A DNA stretch of 64,000 bases from Streptomyces sp. WMMC500 (lineage in GTDB: Bacteria; Actinomycetota; Actinomycetes; Streptomycetales; Streptomycetaceae): contig NZ_CP114905.1 of the NCBI RefSeq assembly GCF_027497195.1, forward strand, positions 2,714,001-2,778,000, in the 5' to 3' direction. The translations under genes and the position numbers were made by a program. Position 1 is the first letter of the stretch; every line of letters begins with the position of its first letter. Shown here piece after piece: positions 35,415-43,770 of the stretch. The notes below the pieces were generated by a model that ran no database searches, was not told where the DNA came from, and saw only the letters and a program-made list of their open reading frames with translations.

Positions 35415-36512
35415 TCAGCGGCAGGACAGCAGTTCGTCGGCGAACTGCTTCTTGAGCGCCTCGGTCCTGGCCTGCCGGTCCTCGTCGTAGTCCGTGAGGT
35501 TGTCCTTCGTGACCACGAAGGACCCGGAGTCGACGATCTGTCCCGGCGTGCTCATCACGCACTGCTCGCTCTGCAGCAGGGCCAGCGCCCAGGCGCCGAT
35601 CTCCGCCTGGCCGGCGGGGTTCTGCACGACGGTGGCGCTGACGGCGCCGCTCTCGATCGAGTCGAGGATCTTCCGGTCGTCGTCGATGGCCACCACCTTG
35701 GCCGGCGAGCCGGAGCTGCCGACCGCCTCGGCGGCGGCGACGGCGGGGTTGTACGCGGTGGTGACGATGCCGTCGATCTCCTGCCCCTTGGCGGCGAGCA
35801 GGTCCGACACCGCCTTCTGCGCGGTCTGCAGGTCCTTGTCGATGTCGGTGACGGTCTGCAGCAGCCTGACCTCGCCGCCGGTCTCCTCGACCGCCTTCTC
35901 GACGCCCCGGCGGCGCAGTTGGGTGTTCGCGTCGACATTGTTGCCGGTGAGGTGGACGAGGGTGCCCTTGCCGCCCATCGCGTCGATGGTGGCCTGCGCG
36001 GCCTTGTACGCGGCGAGTTCGACGTCGGTGGAGAGGCAGAAGTCGGCCTCGTTGGTGTCGCCCGCCGGGCAGGAGCCGAGGGACGCCACGGCGAGGCCCT
36101 GCGACTTCAGGTCGGCGAACGTGGTGTTGACGTCGGTCGGCGACACCCCGAACACCCCGAACGCGTTGTAGCCGCGGGCCGCGAGGGTGGAGAGCAGGTT
36201 GTTCTGCTTCTGCTGGTCCCACTCGGCGGTCTCGTCGACGAGCACGTCGCCGAGGCCGTACGTCCTCTCCGCGGCGGCGCCCGTCTTCTTCCACGGCTGG
36301 AAGTAGGGGTGCGCACCCCCCGGCACGAGCGCGACCTTGGTCCCCGACCCGTCCGCCAGCTCCGCGGTCCCGCTCCCCGGCCGCGCGGCGGCCACCCGGT
36401 CCTCGCCGGGGTCGTCGGAGTTCTTGATGGTGCACGAGGCAGCGCCGGCCACGAGGACGGCGGCGACCGCCGTCCCCGCGAGCCGTCTGAGAGCGGTCCC
36501 CTTCCGCAGCAT
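35415..36512 (-). CDS. Sugar ABC transporter substrate-binding lipoprotein
   Basis: A 365-residue exported protein: basic N-terminus, hydrophobic segment and lipobox-like VAGAASC, then a type-I periplasmic-binding fold (KVALVPGGAHPYFQPW, NAFGVFGVSPTD, GTLVHLTGNNVDANTQLRRR, DGIVTTAYNPAVAAAEAVG). Several residues resemble the rhamnose/autoinducer-2 binding group. ATG 36512 has GGAGG six bases upstream; a longer frame reaching 36626 has no such site. First gene of the operon, preceded by a promoter with a palindrome. Confidence 0.92.
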   Translation of the reverse strand: MLRKGTALRRLAGTAVAAVLVAGAASCTIKNSDDPGEDRVAAARPGSGTAELADGSGTKVALVPGGAHPYFQPWKKTGAAAERTYGLGDVLVDETAEWDQQKQNNLLSTLAARGYNAFGVFGVSPTDVNTTFADLKSQGLAVASLGSCPAGDTNEADFCLSTDVELAAYKAAQATIDAMGGKGTLVHLTGNNVDANTQLRRRGVEKAVEETGGEVRLLQTVTDIDKDLQTAQKAVSDLLAAKGQEIDGIVTTAYNPAVAAAEAVGSSGSPAKVVAIDDDRKILDSIESGAVSATVVQNPAGQAEIGAWALALLQSEQCVMSTPGQIVDSGSFVVTKDNLTDYDEDRQARTEALKKQFADELLSCR

Positions 36513-36550
36513 CCGGGGCCTCCAAATCAGATACGATTTTTGCTGCCGCG

Positions 36551-36594
36551 ATCGTGCGCCACCCGGCCACCCGTCGTCAACATCTCTGACAGAG
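36551..36594 (-). promoter_or_regulatory. Promoter and candidate GntR operator of the sugar operon
   Basis: On the minus strand TTGACG (36580-36575), an 18-base spacer and CACGAT (36556-36551) form a reasonable promoter. The perfect palindrome CTCTGACAGAG (36584-36594) lies just upstream of the -35 element and is a candidate site for the duplicated FadR-type regulators. Confidence 0.5.
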
Positions 36595-36659
36595 TTCCTG
36601 GAAGAAGCCGCTCTTAGGACCCTCACCCGAGGGGCTGACCGACCAGCCGAAGGCCAAAA

Positions 36660-36669
36660 TCCTATAGGA
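36660..36669. promoter_or_regulatory. Perfect palindrome TCCTATAGGA
   Basis: A ten-base palindrome embedded in A/T flanks, between the binding-protein gene and the end of the convergent-side MarR gene. It could be a second regulator site for the operon; its purpose is unknown. Confidence 0.3.
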
Positions 36670-36702
36670 AACTTGCCTGGAAGCAGGCCGCGGAGACGAA
36701 GC

Positions 36703-37167
36703 TCAGTGGTCCGGTGCGGCGCCGAGGTGCGCGTTGACGCGGCCGAGCAGGTCGAAGAGCTGCGCGCGTTCGGCGCGGGTCAGCGGGGCCATGATGCGCT
36801 CGTTGACGCCGTCGAGTACGCCGTCGAGTTCGTCGAGGCGGCGACCGCCGGCGTCGGTGAGGGTGATGACGTTGCGGCGCTTGTCGGCGGGGTCCGGGGA
36901 GCGGCGGACCCAGCCGCCGTCCGCGAGCACGTTGAGGACCGCGACGAGGTCGCTCTTGTAGATACGGGTACGACCGGACAGCGCCGCCTGGCTCGCGGGG
37001 CCGAACTCGGCGAGGGCGGCGAGCACCACGAAGTGGTCCTTGTGCGCGCCCACCGCCCGTAGCGCGTCGCCCGCGACGCGGTGCGTCTGGGCGGCCGTCA
37101 TCCCGACGAGCCGCGAGAGCTGGCGCTTGAGCCGCTCCGGGGTCTCGTCGCCGGGGTCGATCTCCAT
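36703..37167 (-). CDS. MarR-family transcriptional regulator
   Basis: A 154-residue winged helix: LAALAEFGPASQAALSGRT, YKSDLVAVLNVLADGGWVRR, and the wing SPDPADKRRNVITLTDAG. Divergent from an NTF2-like protein gene, with two identical inverted repeats in the 92-base gap, so it very likely represses both itself and that gene. ATG 37167 is the start. Confidence 0.9.
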   Translation of the reverse strand: MEIDPGDETPERLKRQLSRLVGMTAAQTHRVAGDALRAVGAHKDHFVVLAALAEFGPASQAALSGRTRIYKSDLVAVLNVLADGGWVRRSPDPADKRRNVITLTDAGGRRLDELDGVLDGVNERIMAPLTRAERAQLFDLLGRVNAHLGAAPDH

Positions 37168-37188
37168 GACCGCAGCCTACCGGTTTGC

Positions 37189-37244
37189 GTTAGCACGACT
37201 AACGGTATACGTTCGTTCGGGAGAGAAACGTTAGTGATACTAAC
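37189..37244. promoter_or_regulatory. Twin MarR operators GTTAG-N5-CTAAC
   Basis: The same perfect inverted repeat occurs twice: 37189-37203 (spacer CACGA) and 37230-37244 (spacer TGATA), 41 bases apart centre to centre, about four helical turns. One lies near each divergent start. Confidence 0.75.
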
Positions 37245-37259
37245 TTCTTGGGGAGAACC

Positions 37260-37703
37260 ATGCCCGGCACCGAAACCCTGATCCGCGACCTCGCCGACCT
37301 CACCGCCCGCGCCGAACTCGCCGACCTGGTCGCCCGCCACAGCCTGTGGATAGACGAAGGCCGCTTCGACGAGACCGACCGGCTCTTCACCCCGGACGTC
37401 GTCGTCAGATCCCTGCGCGGTGAGGCCCGCGGCATCGAGGCGCTCGTCGCCCTCGCCCGCCGCGGCCACGACGACCTCGCCCGTACCCTGCACCACAAGT
37501 CCAACCTCGTCATCGAGATCGACGGCGAGACGGCCACGGTCCGGGCCCACGACATCGCCGTCTTCGTCAACGACGACAAGACGCAGGCCATCGCCGCCGC
37601 GATCCACCGCTACGGCGCCCGGCGCACCGAGGCCGGCTGGCGCTTCGACAGCCTCGACATCACCCCGGTCGCCCTGACCGGGCCCCTGGCCCGCGCGCTC
37701 TAG
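37260..37703 (+). CDS. NTF2-like / SnoaL-like protein
   Basis: A 147-residue cone-shaped alpha+beta barrel: DLADLTARAELADLVARHSL, WIDEGRFDETDRLFTPDVVV, TLHHKSNLVIEIDGETATV, RYGARRTEAGWRFDSLDITP. Members include hydrolases, isomerases and ligand binders; the role is not predictable. ATG 37260 follows GGGGAG. It is the evident target of the divergent MarR protein. Confidence 0.8.
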   Translation: MPGTETLIRDLADLTARAELADLVARHSLWIDEGRFDETDRLFTPDVVVRSLRGEARGIEALVALARRGHDDLARTLHHKSNLVIEIDGETATVRAHDIAVFVNDDKTQAIAAAIHRYGARRTEAGWRFDSLDITPVALTGPLARAL

Positions 37704-37761
37704 GAGACCGGGGCGCGGATACTGGCCCCGGAACGCAGGTACGGACGAGGGAGCGCAACCA

Positions 37762-38271
37762 GTGACCGCCGACAACCGCACAGCACCGCCCGTCCTCGGC
37801 AGCGAACGCGACATGCTGCGCGCCTGTCTCGACTACCACCGCGCCACCCTCGCCATGAAGTGCGCGGGGCTGACGGACGAGGAGTTGCGGCGGCAGTCGA
37901 TGCCGCCGTCGACGCTGTCGCTGCTCGGCCTCGTACGGCACCTGGCGGAGGTGGAACGCGCCTGGTTCCGCCGCGTGTTCGAGGACGGCGACGCGCCCAT
38001 GGTCTGGTCCGACGAGATCGACTTCCAGGCGGCGTACGACGCGAGCGCCTCGACGCGGGCGGAGGCGTTCGCGGCCTGGGAAGCCGAGGTGGAGACCTCG
38101 CGCCGCATCGAGCGGGCGGCCGGGTCCCTCGACCTGACCGGCCACCAGCCGCGGTGGGGCAGGGAGGTGTCGCTGCGGATGGTGATGCTGCACGTGCTCC
38201 TGGAGTACGGCCGCCACAACGGCCACGCGGACCTCCTCCGCGAGGGCGTCGACGGCACGGTGGGCGCCTGA
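37762..38271 (+). CDS. DinB-family protein (DUF664)
   Basis: A 169-residue four-helix protein with the metal-site histidines of the family: GLVRHLAEVERAWFRR near 55 and the C-terminal HVLLEYGRHNGHADLLREG. Relatives act as thiol transferases (mycothiol or bacillithiol dependent). In a mycothiol-producing actinomycete that is a fair guess, but unproven. GTG 37762 is the start; 58 bases after the NTF2-like gene. Confidence 0.85.
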   Translation: MTADNRTAPPVLGSERDMLRACLDYHRATLAMKCAGLTDEELRRQSMPPSTLSLLGLVRHLAEVERAWFRRVFEDGDAPMVWSDEIDFQAAYDASASTRAEAFAAWEAEVETSRRIERAAGSLDLTGHQPRWGREVSLRMVMLHVLLEYGRHNGHADLLREGVDGTVGA

Positions 38272-38328
38272 GAGGGCGCCGGTCCCGTGAAGGGGGCGGT
38301 TGTCAGACCCGTGCCTCAGGATGGGGGC

Positions 38329-39198
38329 ATGAGGGAGATCGAGGTGGAGTCGGCGGGCGGTCGCCGGCTGCACGTGTACGACACCGGGGCCGGGCGCGGC
38401 GGCGGGAGCGCGGGCGGTGACGACTCGCGGCTCGCCGTCTTCTGGCACCACGGAACGCCGAACGTCGGGGCGCCGCCCGGGCCGCTGCTGCCGGTCGCCG
38501 AGCGGCTGGGGCTCCGGTGGGTGTCGTACGACCGGCCGGGGTACGGGGGGTCGGCCCCGTGGCCCGGGCGCGACATGGCGTCGGCGGCGGCGCTCGCCGT
38601 GCGGGTCGCCGACGAGCTGGGCATCGAGCGCTTCGCCGCCGTGGGGCACTCCAGCGGCGGCCCGCACGCCCTCGCCTGCGGGGCGCTGGCGCCGGAGCGG
38701 GTGGCGGCGGTGGTGAGCATCGCGGGGCCGGCGCCGTACGGGGCGGCGGGGCTCGACTGGTTCACCGGGATGACGGCGTCCGTCGCCGGGTCGCTGCGGG
38801 CGGCGGTCGCGGGGCGCGCGGCGAAGGAGAAGCACGAGGCGGAGGCGGCGTACGACCCGGAGATGTTCACCCCGGCCGACCACGCGGCGCTGGCCGGCCC
38901 GTGGTCCTGGTTCGACGACGTCGTGGGCCCCGCCGTCGCGGGCGGACCGGGCGGGCTGATCGACGACGACCTCGCCAACGTCGGCCCGTGGGGCTTCGAC
39001 CCGGCCGCCGTCGCCGTACCGACGCTGCTCCTGCACGGCGGCCGGGACCGGATCATCCCGTACGCCCACGCGGAGTGGCTGGCGCGCCGCTGCCCGGCGG
39101 CGGAGCTGTGGGCGCAGCCGGACGACGGCCACATATCCGTACTCGAATCCGCCGCGGTGGCGGCGCTGGAGTGGCTCTCCGCGCACCGCCAGGGCTGA
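38329..39198 (+). CDS. Alpha/beta-fold hydrolase
   Basis: A 289-residue hydrolase: oxyanion region FWHHGTPNVGAPPGPL, nucleophile elbow AVGHSSGGPHALA, acid LLLHGGRDRIIPYAHAEW, and the catalytic histidine in QPDDGHISVLE. ATG 38329 starts close to the first beta strand; an upstream frame adds 14 residues with no support. Substrate unknown. Confidence 0.88.
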   Translation: MREIEVESAGGRRLHVYDTGAGRGGGSAGGDDSRLAVFWHHGTPNVGAPPGPLLPVAERLGLRWVSYDRPGYGGSAPWPGRDMASAAALAVRVADELGIERFAAVGHSSGGPHALACGALAPERVAAVVSIAGPAPYGAAGLDWFTGMTASVAGSLRAAVAGRAAKEKHEAEAAYDPEMFTPADHAALAGPWSWFDDVVGPAVAGGPGGLIDDDLANVGPWGFDPAAVAVPTLLLHGGRDRIIPYAHAEWLARRCPAAELWAQPDDGHISVLESAAVAALEWLSAHRQG

Positions 39199-39216
39199 CC
39201 TGGAGAGGGACGCCGG

Positions 39217-40854
39217 TCAGCGTCGCGTGCGCGCGCCGCCCTCGTCGTCGATCTCCATGTGGTCGAAGACGGTGGCGTACATCTCCTCGGCGTCGTCGGC
39301 ACCGGCGTTCGGGCGCCCTTCGACGATCACTTCGACGGACCACATCTCGTCCGCGCTCCGCCCGCCGTAGAAGAGGTTCAGGCGGTGCTGGGGCAGAGCG
39401 TCACGGCCGCTGTCCGAGGCAGGAAGCGTCTCGGCCTCGAGACGGGCGGCCCGGCGGCCCTGGAACTCGGCCGGCGCAACGGTCCCGTCGACGTCCCGGT
39501 ACGTGCCGGAGTCCCGTTCGAGGCCGGCCAGTGTCGAGTCGGCCACCTCGCGTTCGGTGCGTACGTCGGCGTCCCAGTGCGCGACCTCGATGCGGGAGCG
39601 ACCGTCGGGAGACGCGTAGCCGAGCCAGTCCCCCCAGGCGGCGCGGTCGAGTTCGCGCTCGTAGCCCGCGGGGACGGGGATGCGCAGCCGCACGGCCTCC
39701 TCCTCCGCCATCCGCCACCCCTCGGGCAGGCCGTCGCCGGAGGGGCGTGCCAGCGCGAGCAGCAGGGCTGCCGCCAGCGCCAGCACCGCGGTCGTCGCCG
39801 TGCCGGCCAGGGCGCGGCGGCGCCACCTGCGCGCGCCACCGGCGCCCGCGCCCGCCCCGGCGGGGGACGCCGGCGCGGACGGGGCCGCGGCCGGGACCGC
39901 GAGCGGGTCCGGAGCCGGGGACGGGGACGGAGACGGAGACGGAGACGGAGACGGGGACGGGGACGGGGACGGGGACGGGGCGACGATCGCGCGCAGGGCG
40001 TCGCGGATCTCTGCGTGCGCCGGACGGTCGGCCGGCTCCTTGGCGAGCAGCCGCAGGATGACGTCGCGCAGGGCCCCGGTGGCGTGTTCCGGCGGCGGCG
40101 GCTCGGCGGAGATCACGGCCTGCAGCGTGGCGGCGGCGTTGGTGCGGCGGAAGGGCGAGACTCCCTCCACGGCGACGTAGAGCAGCACGCCCAGCGACCA
40201 CAGGTCGGACTCCGGGCCGGGCTGCTCGCCCCGGGCGCGCTCCGGGGCGAGGTACTCGGGCGTGCCGATGAACGCGCCGGTGTCGGTCAGCCGCGGATCG
40301 CCCTCGACATGCGCGATGCCGAAGTCGGTGAGCACGAGCCGGTCATGGCGGCCCCTCAGGACGTTGGAGGGCTTGACGTCCCTGTGCAGCACGCCCGCCT
40401 CGTGGGCGGCGGTCAGGGCCTCCAGCACGGCCAGGCCGACGCGGGCGGTGTCGCGCTCGGCCAGCAGCCCGCTCTCCAGCGCCTCGGCCAGCGACTGGCC
40501 GCGTACCAGCTCCATCACCAGCCACGGCCGCCTCTCCTCGACGACCACGTCGTAGACGGTGACGACCGAGGGGTGGTCGATCCGGGCCGCGGCCCTGGCC
40601 TCGCGCCGCATGCGCTCGTACATCCGGACGCGCACGGCGTCGGGCACGGTGTCGGGAAGGCGGGGCTCCTTCACCGCGACGTCGCGGTCCACGACCTGGT
40701 CGTGCGCGAGCCACACGGTGCCCATGCCGCCGTGCCCGAGGGGCTCGGTCAGCCGGTACCGCCCACCGAGCAACCGGCCCGCGCCGGCCCCGGGGGTCTC
40801 CGGGGTCTCCGTGGTCTCGTTCGGCGCTGCCCCGCGGCTGTCCATGGCCCCCAT
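39217..40854 (-). CDS. Membrane Ser/Thr protein kinase with Ser-Pro linker and extracytoplasmic domain
   Basis: A 545-residue PknB-type kinase. The kinase domain (about 30-285) has GHGGMGTVWLAHD, the Lys in DVAVKEPRL, HRDVKPSNV, DFGIAHVEGD and GTPEYLAPERARGE. A Ser-Pro repeat of about 10 units follows, then one membrane helix (TATTAVLALAAALLLALA) and a 190-residue outer domain without a recognised fold (LPEGWRMAEEEAVRLRIPVP onward), probably the sensor. The linker is coded by a hexanucleotide repeat. Start at ATG 40854 or 40845 is unresolved. Confidence 0.92.
   Translation of the reverse strand: MGAMDSRGAAPNETTETPETPGAGAGRLLGGRYRLTEPLGHGGMGTVWLAHDQVVDRDVAVKEPRLPDTVPDAVRVRMYERMRREARAAARIDHPSVVTVYDVVVEERRPWLVMELVRGQSLAEALESGLLAERDTARVGLAVLEALTAAHEAGVLHRDVKPSNVLRGRHDRLVLTDFGIAHVEGDPRLTDTGAFIGTPEYLAPERARGEQPGPESDLWSLGVLLYVAVEGVSPFRRTNAAATLQAVISAEPPPPEHATGALRDVILRLLAKEPADRPAHAEIRDALRAIVAPSPSPSPSPSPSPSPSPSPSPAPDPLAVPAAAPSAPASPAGAGAGAGGARRWRRRALAGTATTAVLALAAALLLALARPSGDGLPEGWRMAEEEAVRLRIPVPAGYERELDRAAWGDWLGYASPDGRSRIEVAHWDADVRTEREVADSTLAGLERDSGTYRDVDGTVAPAEFQGRRAARLEAETLPASDSGRDALPQHRLNLFYGGRSADEMWSVEVIVEGRPNAGADDAEEMYATVFDHMEIDDEGGARTRR
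39917..39978 (+). repeat. Hexanucleotide tandem repeat coding the Ser-Pro linker
   Basis: About ten tandem GGGGAC/GGAGAC units; all unit changes keep a multiple of six, so copy-number changes would alter linker length without shifting the frame. Confidence 0.9.
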
Positions 40855-41009
40855 ACATACCGTCTGCGGGCCCGGGCGACATTCGAACGCGGAGATCCCG
40901 CGGTCCGCGGCAGCCGCGGGGGCCCGCACCTCCGCGTGCGTCGCGCGCCGGCAACCGTGCTGCCCCGACGGGCTCGGCCTGCGTCGGTGGGGCAGTACCC
41001 AGGGCTGTT

Positions 41010-41384
41010 CTACGCGTCGGTCGCCTTCTCCACGGGCATCCACAGCTCGTACCGGCCATGGGTCTGCTCCTCGTCGGCGTACTCGGCCAGGATCATCTCG
41101 GGACCGGGAACACTCTGGTAAGGATTCGCGGGGAACCATTCCCGGAACGCCTTCGGCCACAGTTCCTGCAGCGCGGCGGGGAAAGCTCCGGTCGACTCCA
41201 GTACGAGCCACGTGGCCGCCGGCACGTGGAGCACGTCGAAGTCCTCCGGGGCCGCCTCGGTCGTCGCGGCGGCGACGTAGTAGTCGAGCTCCGTCCCCTC
41301 CTCCCGCGACTGTGGGATCGCATCGTGCACGCTGAGCGGACCGCCCGGCTCCTGGTCGGAAAGGTCCGCGATCCGTGTCCACTG
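41010..41384 (-). pseudogene. C-terminal half of a split AraC-GyrI-type regulator
   Basis: The 123 codons from WTRIADLSDQEPGG to the stop at 41010 are the second half of a GyrI-like effector-binding domain (SREEGTELDYYVAAATTEAA, PAATWLVLESTGAFPAALQE, ELWMPVEKA). The upstream half lies at 47625-48124. The two are separated by a 6.24-kb insertion with CAGTG on each side. Translation could begin at GTG 41396 inside the inserted DNA, adding MPDNQ, but the product would lack the DNA-binding domain and half the effector domain. Confidence 0.88.
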
Positions 41385-42622
41385 GTTGTCGGGCACCCAC
41401 CCTCGCCCCCGAATGGTATGTACCTCCTGGAGGCGCTTTCACGCAGACTCGGCTACCCCGCCAGCCCAACGGAGGCCGGCCTCGCACGGCCGAGGGAGCA
41501 CAGGGCCGTGCCGGCGTTCTCCTGGGAGGCCGATCCGGTCCATCACCTCGCCCGTCTGACCCGGGCCGACCTCGACCCCGACCAGCGGTACCTGCTGGAC
41601 ACCGGCACCTACAGTCTGACCGCCCTGAGCGTCCCCCTGCCGCAACCCCGCCTCCTCGAGACCAGCCGAACGCTCGCAGGTAGCGCGGAACAGGCGGAGG
41701 CCGCGGCGATGGACCGCATGGCCCGCGGATTCGCCGACTACGCAGAAGCCCACGGCGGTGCCTCGGCCCGCACCGCCCTCACCGCGTTCCTCGCGCACGA
41801 CGTGGTTGCCTGGCTGCACGCGCCGGCCGACGACGCCGCCCGGCGCTGCATTCAGTCCGCCGCCGCGCAACTGACGGTCCTGCTCGGCGAGATGTGCGCC
41901 GACAGCGGCACCCACGCCCTCGCCCAGCACTACCACCAAACGGCCGCCTCACTGGCCGAGACAGCGACCTCCACCTCTACGTCATCGCCCTGCGAGCCCT
42001 GACCACCCACGCCGGCGAACTCGGCCACCACCGTGCCGCCTTCCCGCTCGACCGGTACGCTGCCGAACTCACCCGGGGGGACGCACCGCATCTCACCCGC
42101 GCGTACGCTCAAGCCCAGTACGCCGTTTCCGCCGCCCACACCGGTGATCGCCCCACGGCGCTCGCCGCGCTCACCGCGGCCGAGCACGCACACGCACAGG
42201 CCGACCAGGTCCCGGGCCCGTTCAGCTCCTACCCGATCGCCGCTTTGACCCACCAACGCCCTCAGGTGCACATGGCGCTGGGCGACTGGACGACGGCCAC
42301 CGCCGCCCTCCAGGCTTCGTTGCGCCGGCTCGCGGCCTCGGAGCGTCGCGCCCGCGCCCTGGGCCATGCCGACCTCGCCGCCCTCTACCTGCGGCGCGGT
42401 CACCTGGAGAAATCGCTCCGGCACTGGCACGCCTTCCTCGGCGACTTTCCGGCGCTGTGCTCCGATCGTGCAAACTGCCGTCTGGACGACATGCGCAAGC
42501 TCCTTGCCTCCTACCCGTCCCACCCCGGAGCGGCCGCCCTGCTGCGCCGCACCAGGGGCTTGGCCGGACCGGCCTTCGCAGCTCCACCGGGCGGCGGGTT
42601 CAGACGAGGCGGCGGTCGATGA
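41385..42622 (+). pseudogene. TPR-type regulator missing its helix-turn-helix and frameshifted
   Basis: From the very first base of the insertion the plus strand reads protein that resembles the middle of Streptomyces TPR regulators (YLLEALSRRLGYPASPTEAG, VHHLARLTRADLD). It lacks the N-terminal DNA-binding domain. Near 41955 a one-base change shifts the frame: HALAQHYHQTAASLAE is in one frame, DLHLYVIALRALTTHAGELG and the rest of the helical repeats in another, ending at 42622. So it was truncated on arrival and has since decayed. The 160 bases that follow carry no supported gene. Confidence 0.8.
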
Positions 42623-42788
42623 CCCCACCAGCCCCGGTCATGGAGGCCAGGCGCGCGTACATCAAGGTCGCCGATGTTCCGGCCGGGATCGCGTTCACCG
42701 GCGCCGAAAGCGATGCGGGACGTGACCTTGATGAGGGCCGCTCTCCGGACGCTTGATCGCTGCTTGCGGATGCGGTTAGCGTGAGGGA

Positions 42789-43415
42789 GTGCCGGACTCC
42801 GCGCAACTCCTCGCCTTCACGGCCGCCGCGCTGCTGCTTGCGGTCATTCCCGGCCCGGGCATGCTGTACGTCGCGGCGCGCAGTCTCAGCGGTGGTCGCA
42901 GCGTCGGTGTTCGATCTTCCGTCGGCACCGCGGTCGGCGGTACCGCCCATGTATTGGCGGCCGCGGTCGGCCTGTCGGCCATCCTCGCCACTTCGGCCAC
43001 GGCTTTCGCGGTGGTGAAGTATGTCGGCGCCGCGTACCTGTTGTGGCTGGGTCTGACGACCATCCGCAGCGCGGGCACGTCCGCCACGGCTTTCGACGAG
43101 GCCCCCGGTGGCCCCGACAAGGGTGCTCTGCGTCAGGGCGCGGTCACCGAGTTGCTCAACCCGAAGACCGCGTTGTTCTTCCTGACGTTCCTGCCGCAGT
43201 TCTGCCAGCCGGAGAACGGACCGGTTGCCCTCCAGGCCGCCGTCCTCGGCCTCATCAGCATTTCTCTCAACACCGCCATCGACATCGTCGTCGCCTTCGT
43301 CGTCGGGCCGCTCGGCCAACGGCTCATGCGGAATTTCAAGCTGTGGCGGCGGCAGCGCCAGGCGACCGGGGGCCTGCTCGTCGGACTGGGCGTCTACACC
43401 GCAGTGCGCAACTGA
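42789..43415 (+). CDS. LysE/RhtB-family amino-acid exporter
   Basis: A 208-residue membrane protein with about six helices. The family motif is AVIPGPGMLYVAARSLSGG near the N-terminus, with YVGAAYLLWLGLTTIRS and AVTELLNPKTALFFLTFLPQF. Exports amino acids or homoserine-like compounds by proton exchange. GTG 42789 overlaps its GAGG site closely. It appears intact and lies inside the insertion. Confidence 0.88.
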   Translation: MPDSAQLLAFTAAALLLAVIPGPGMLYVAARSLSGGRSVGVRSSVGTAVGGTAHVLAAAVGLSAILATSATAFAVVKYVGAAYLLWLGLTTIRSAGTSATAFDEAPGGPDKGALRQGAVTELLNPKTALFFLTFLPQFCQPENGPVALQAAVLGLISISLNTAIDIVVAFVVGPLGQRLMRNFKLWRRQRQATGGLLVGLGVYTAVRN

Positions 43416-43512
43416 GGCGCGAACGAGACAGCGAGCTGCGGGCTCATGCCCGGTGCGATGACGGCCAGAGCGTCGGGCGAGCAGGCATTGCCGACCACGC
43501 CCGTGATCCACA

Positions 43513-43536
43513 CGGTTGGTTCCCGGGAACCAACCG
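43513..43536. repeat. 24-bp perfect palindrome centred on CCCGGG
   Basis: The half-site CGGTTGGTTCCC is followed immediately by its exact complement. No loop separates the arms, so it is a dyad rather than a terminator; a protein-binding or resolution site is possible. Confidence 0.6.
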
Positions 43537-43770
43537 GGATGGTGCGCCGGCCAGATGTGCGTGGACCGGAGCTGGAGATCCACTGTGACCGGACGATCAA
43601 CCAAGCTACATGCCGCGTCTCGCTGACGAGCGACACCATCAATGCCGTCTCACAAGCAGCTCACGAGACGATTTCCGGCTCACCGAGCTGGAAGAACGCG
43701 ACGAACCGCAGGTCACACGACACCAAGGAGAAGAAGATGGATGGCCGCATGGATCAGGCGACCATCTGCG

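Noticed and set aside
39917..39978. CRISPR or regulatory tandem array
   Set aside because: The hexanucleotide repeat is fully explained as the coding sequence of a Ser-Pro linker in the kinase.
41010..41396. A stand-alone GyrI-like effector-binding protein
   Set aside because: It matches only the second half of the fold and aligns in frame with the upstream half at 47.6 kb, so it is better explained as one half of a split gene.
42639..42756. A short ORF between the TPR pseudogene and lysE (MEARRAYIKVADVPAG)
   Set aside because: No ribosome site, no recognised family, and codon use no better than chance in this GC-rich DNA.
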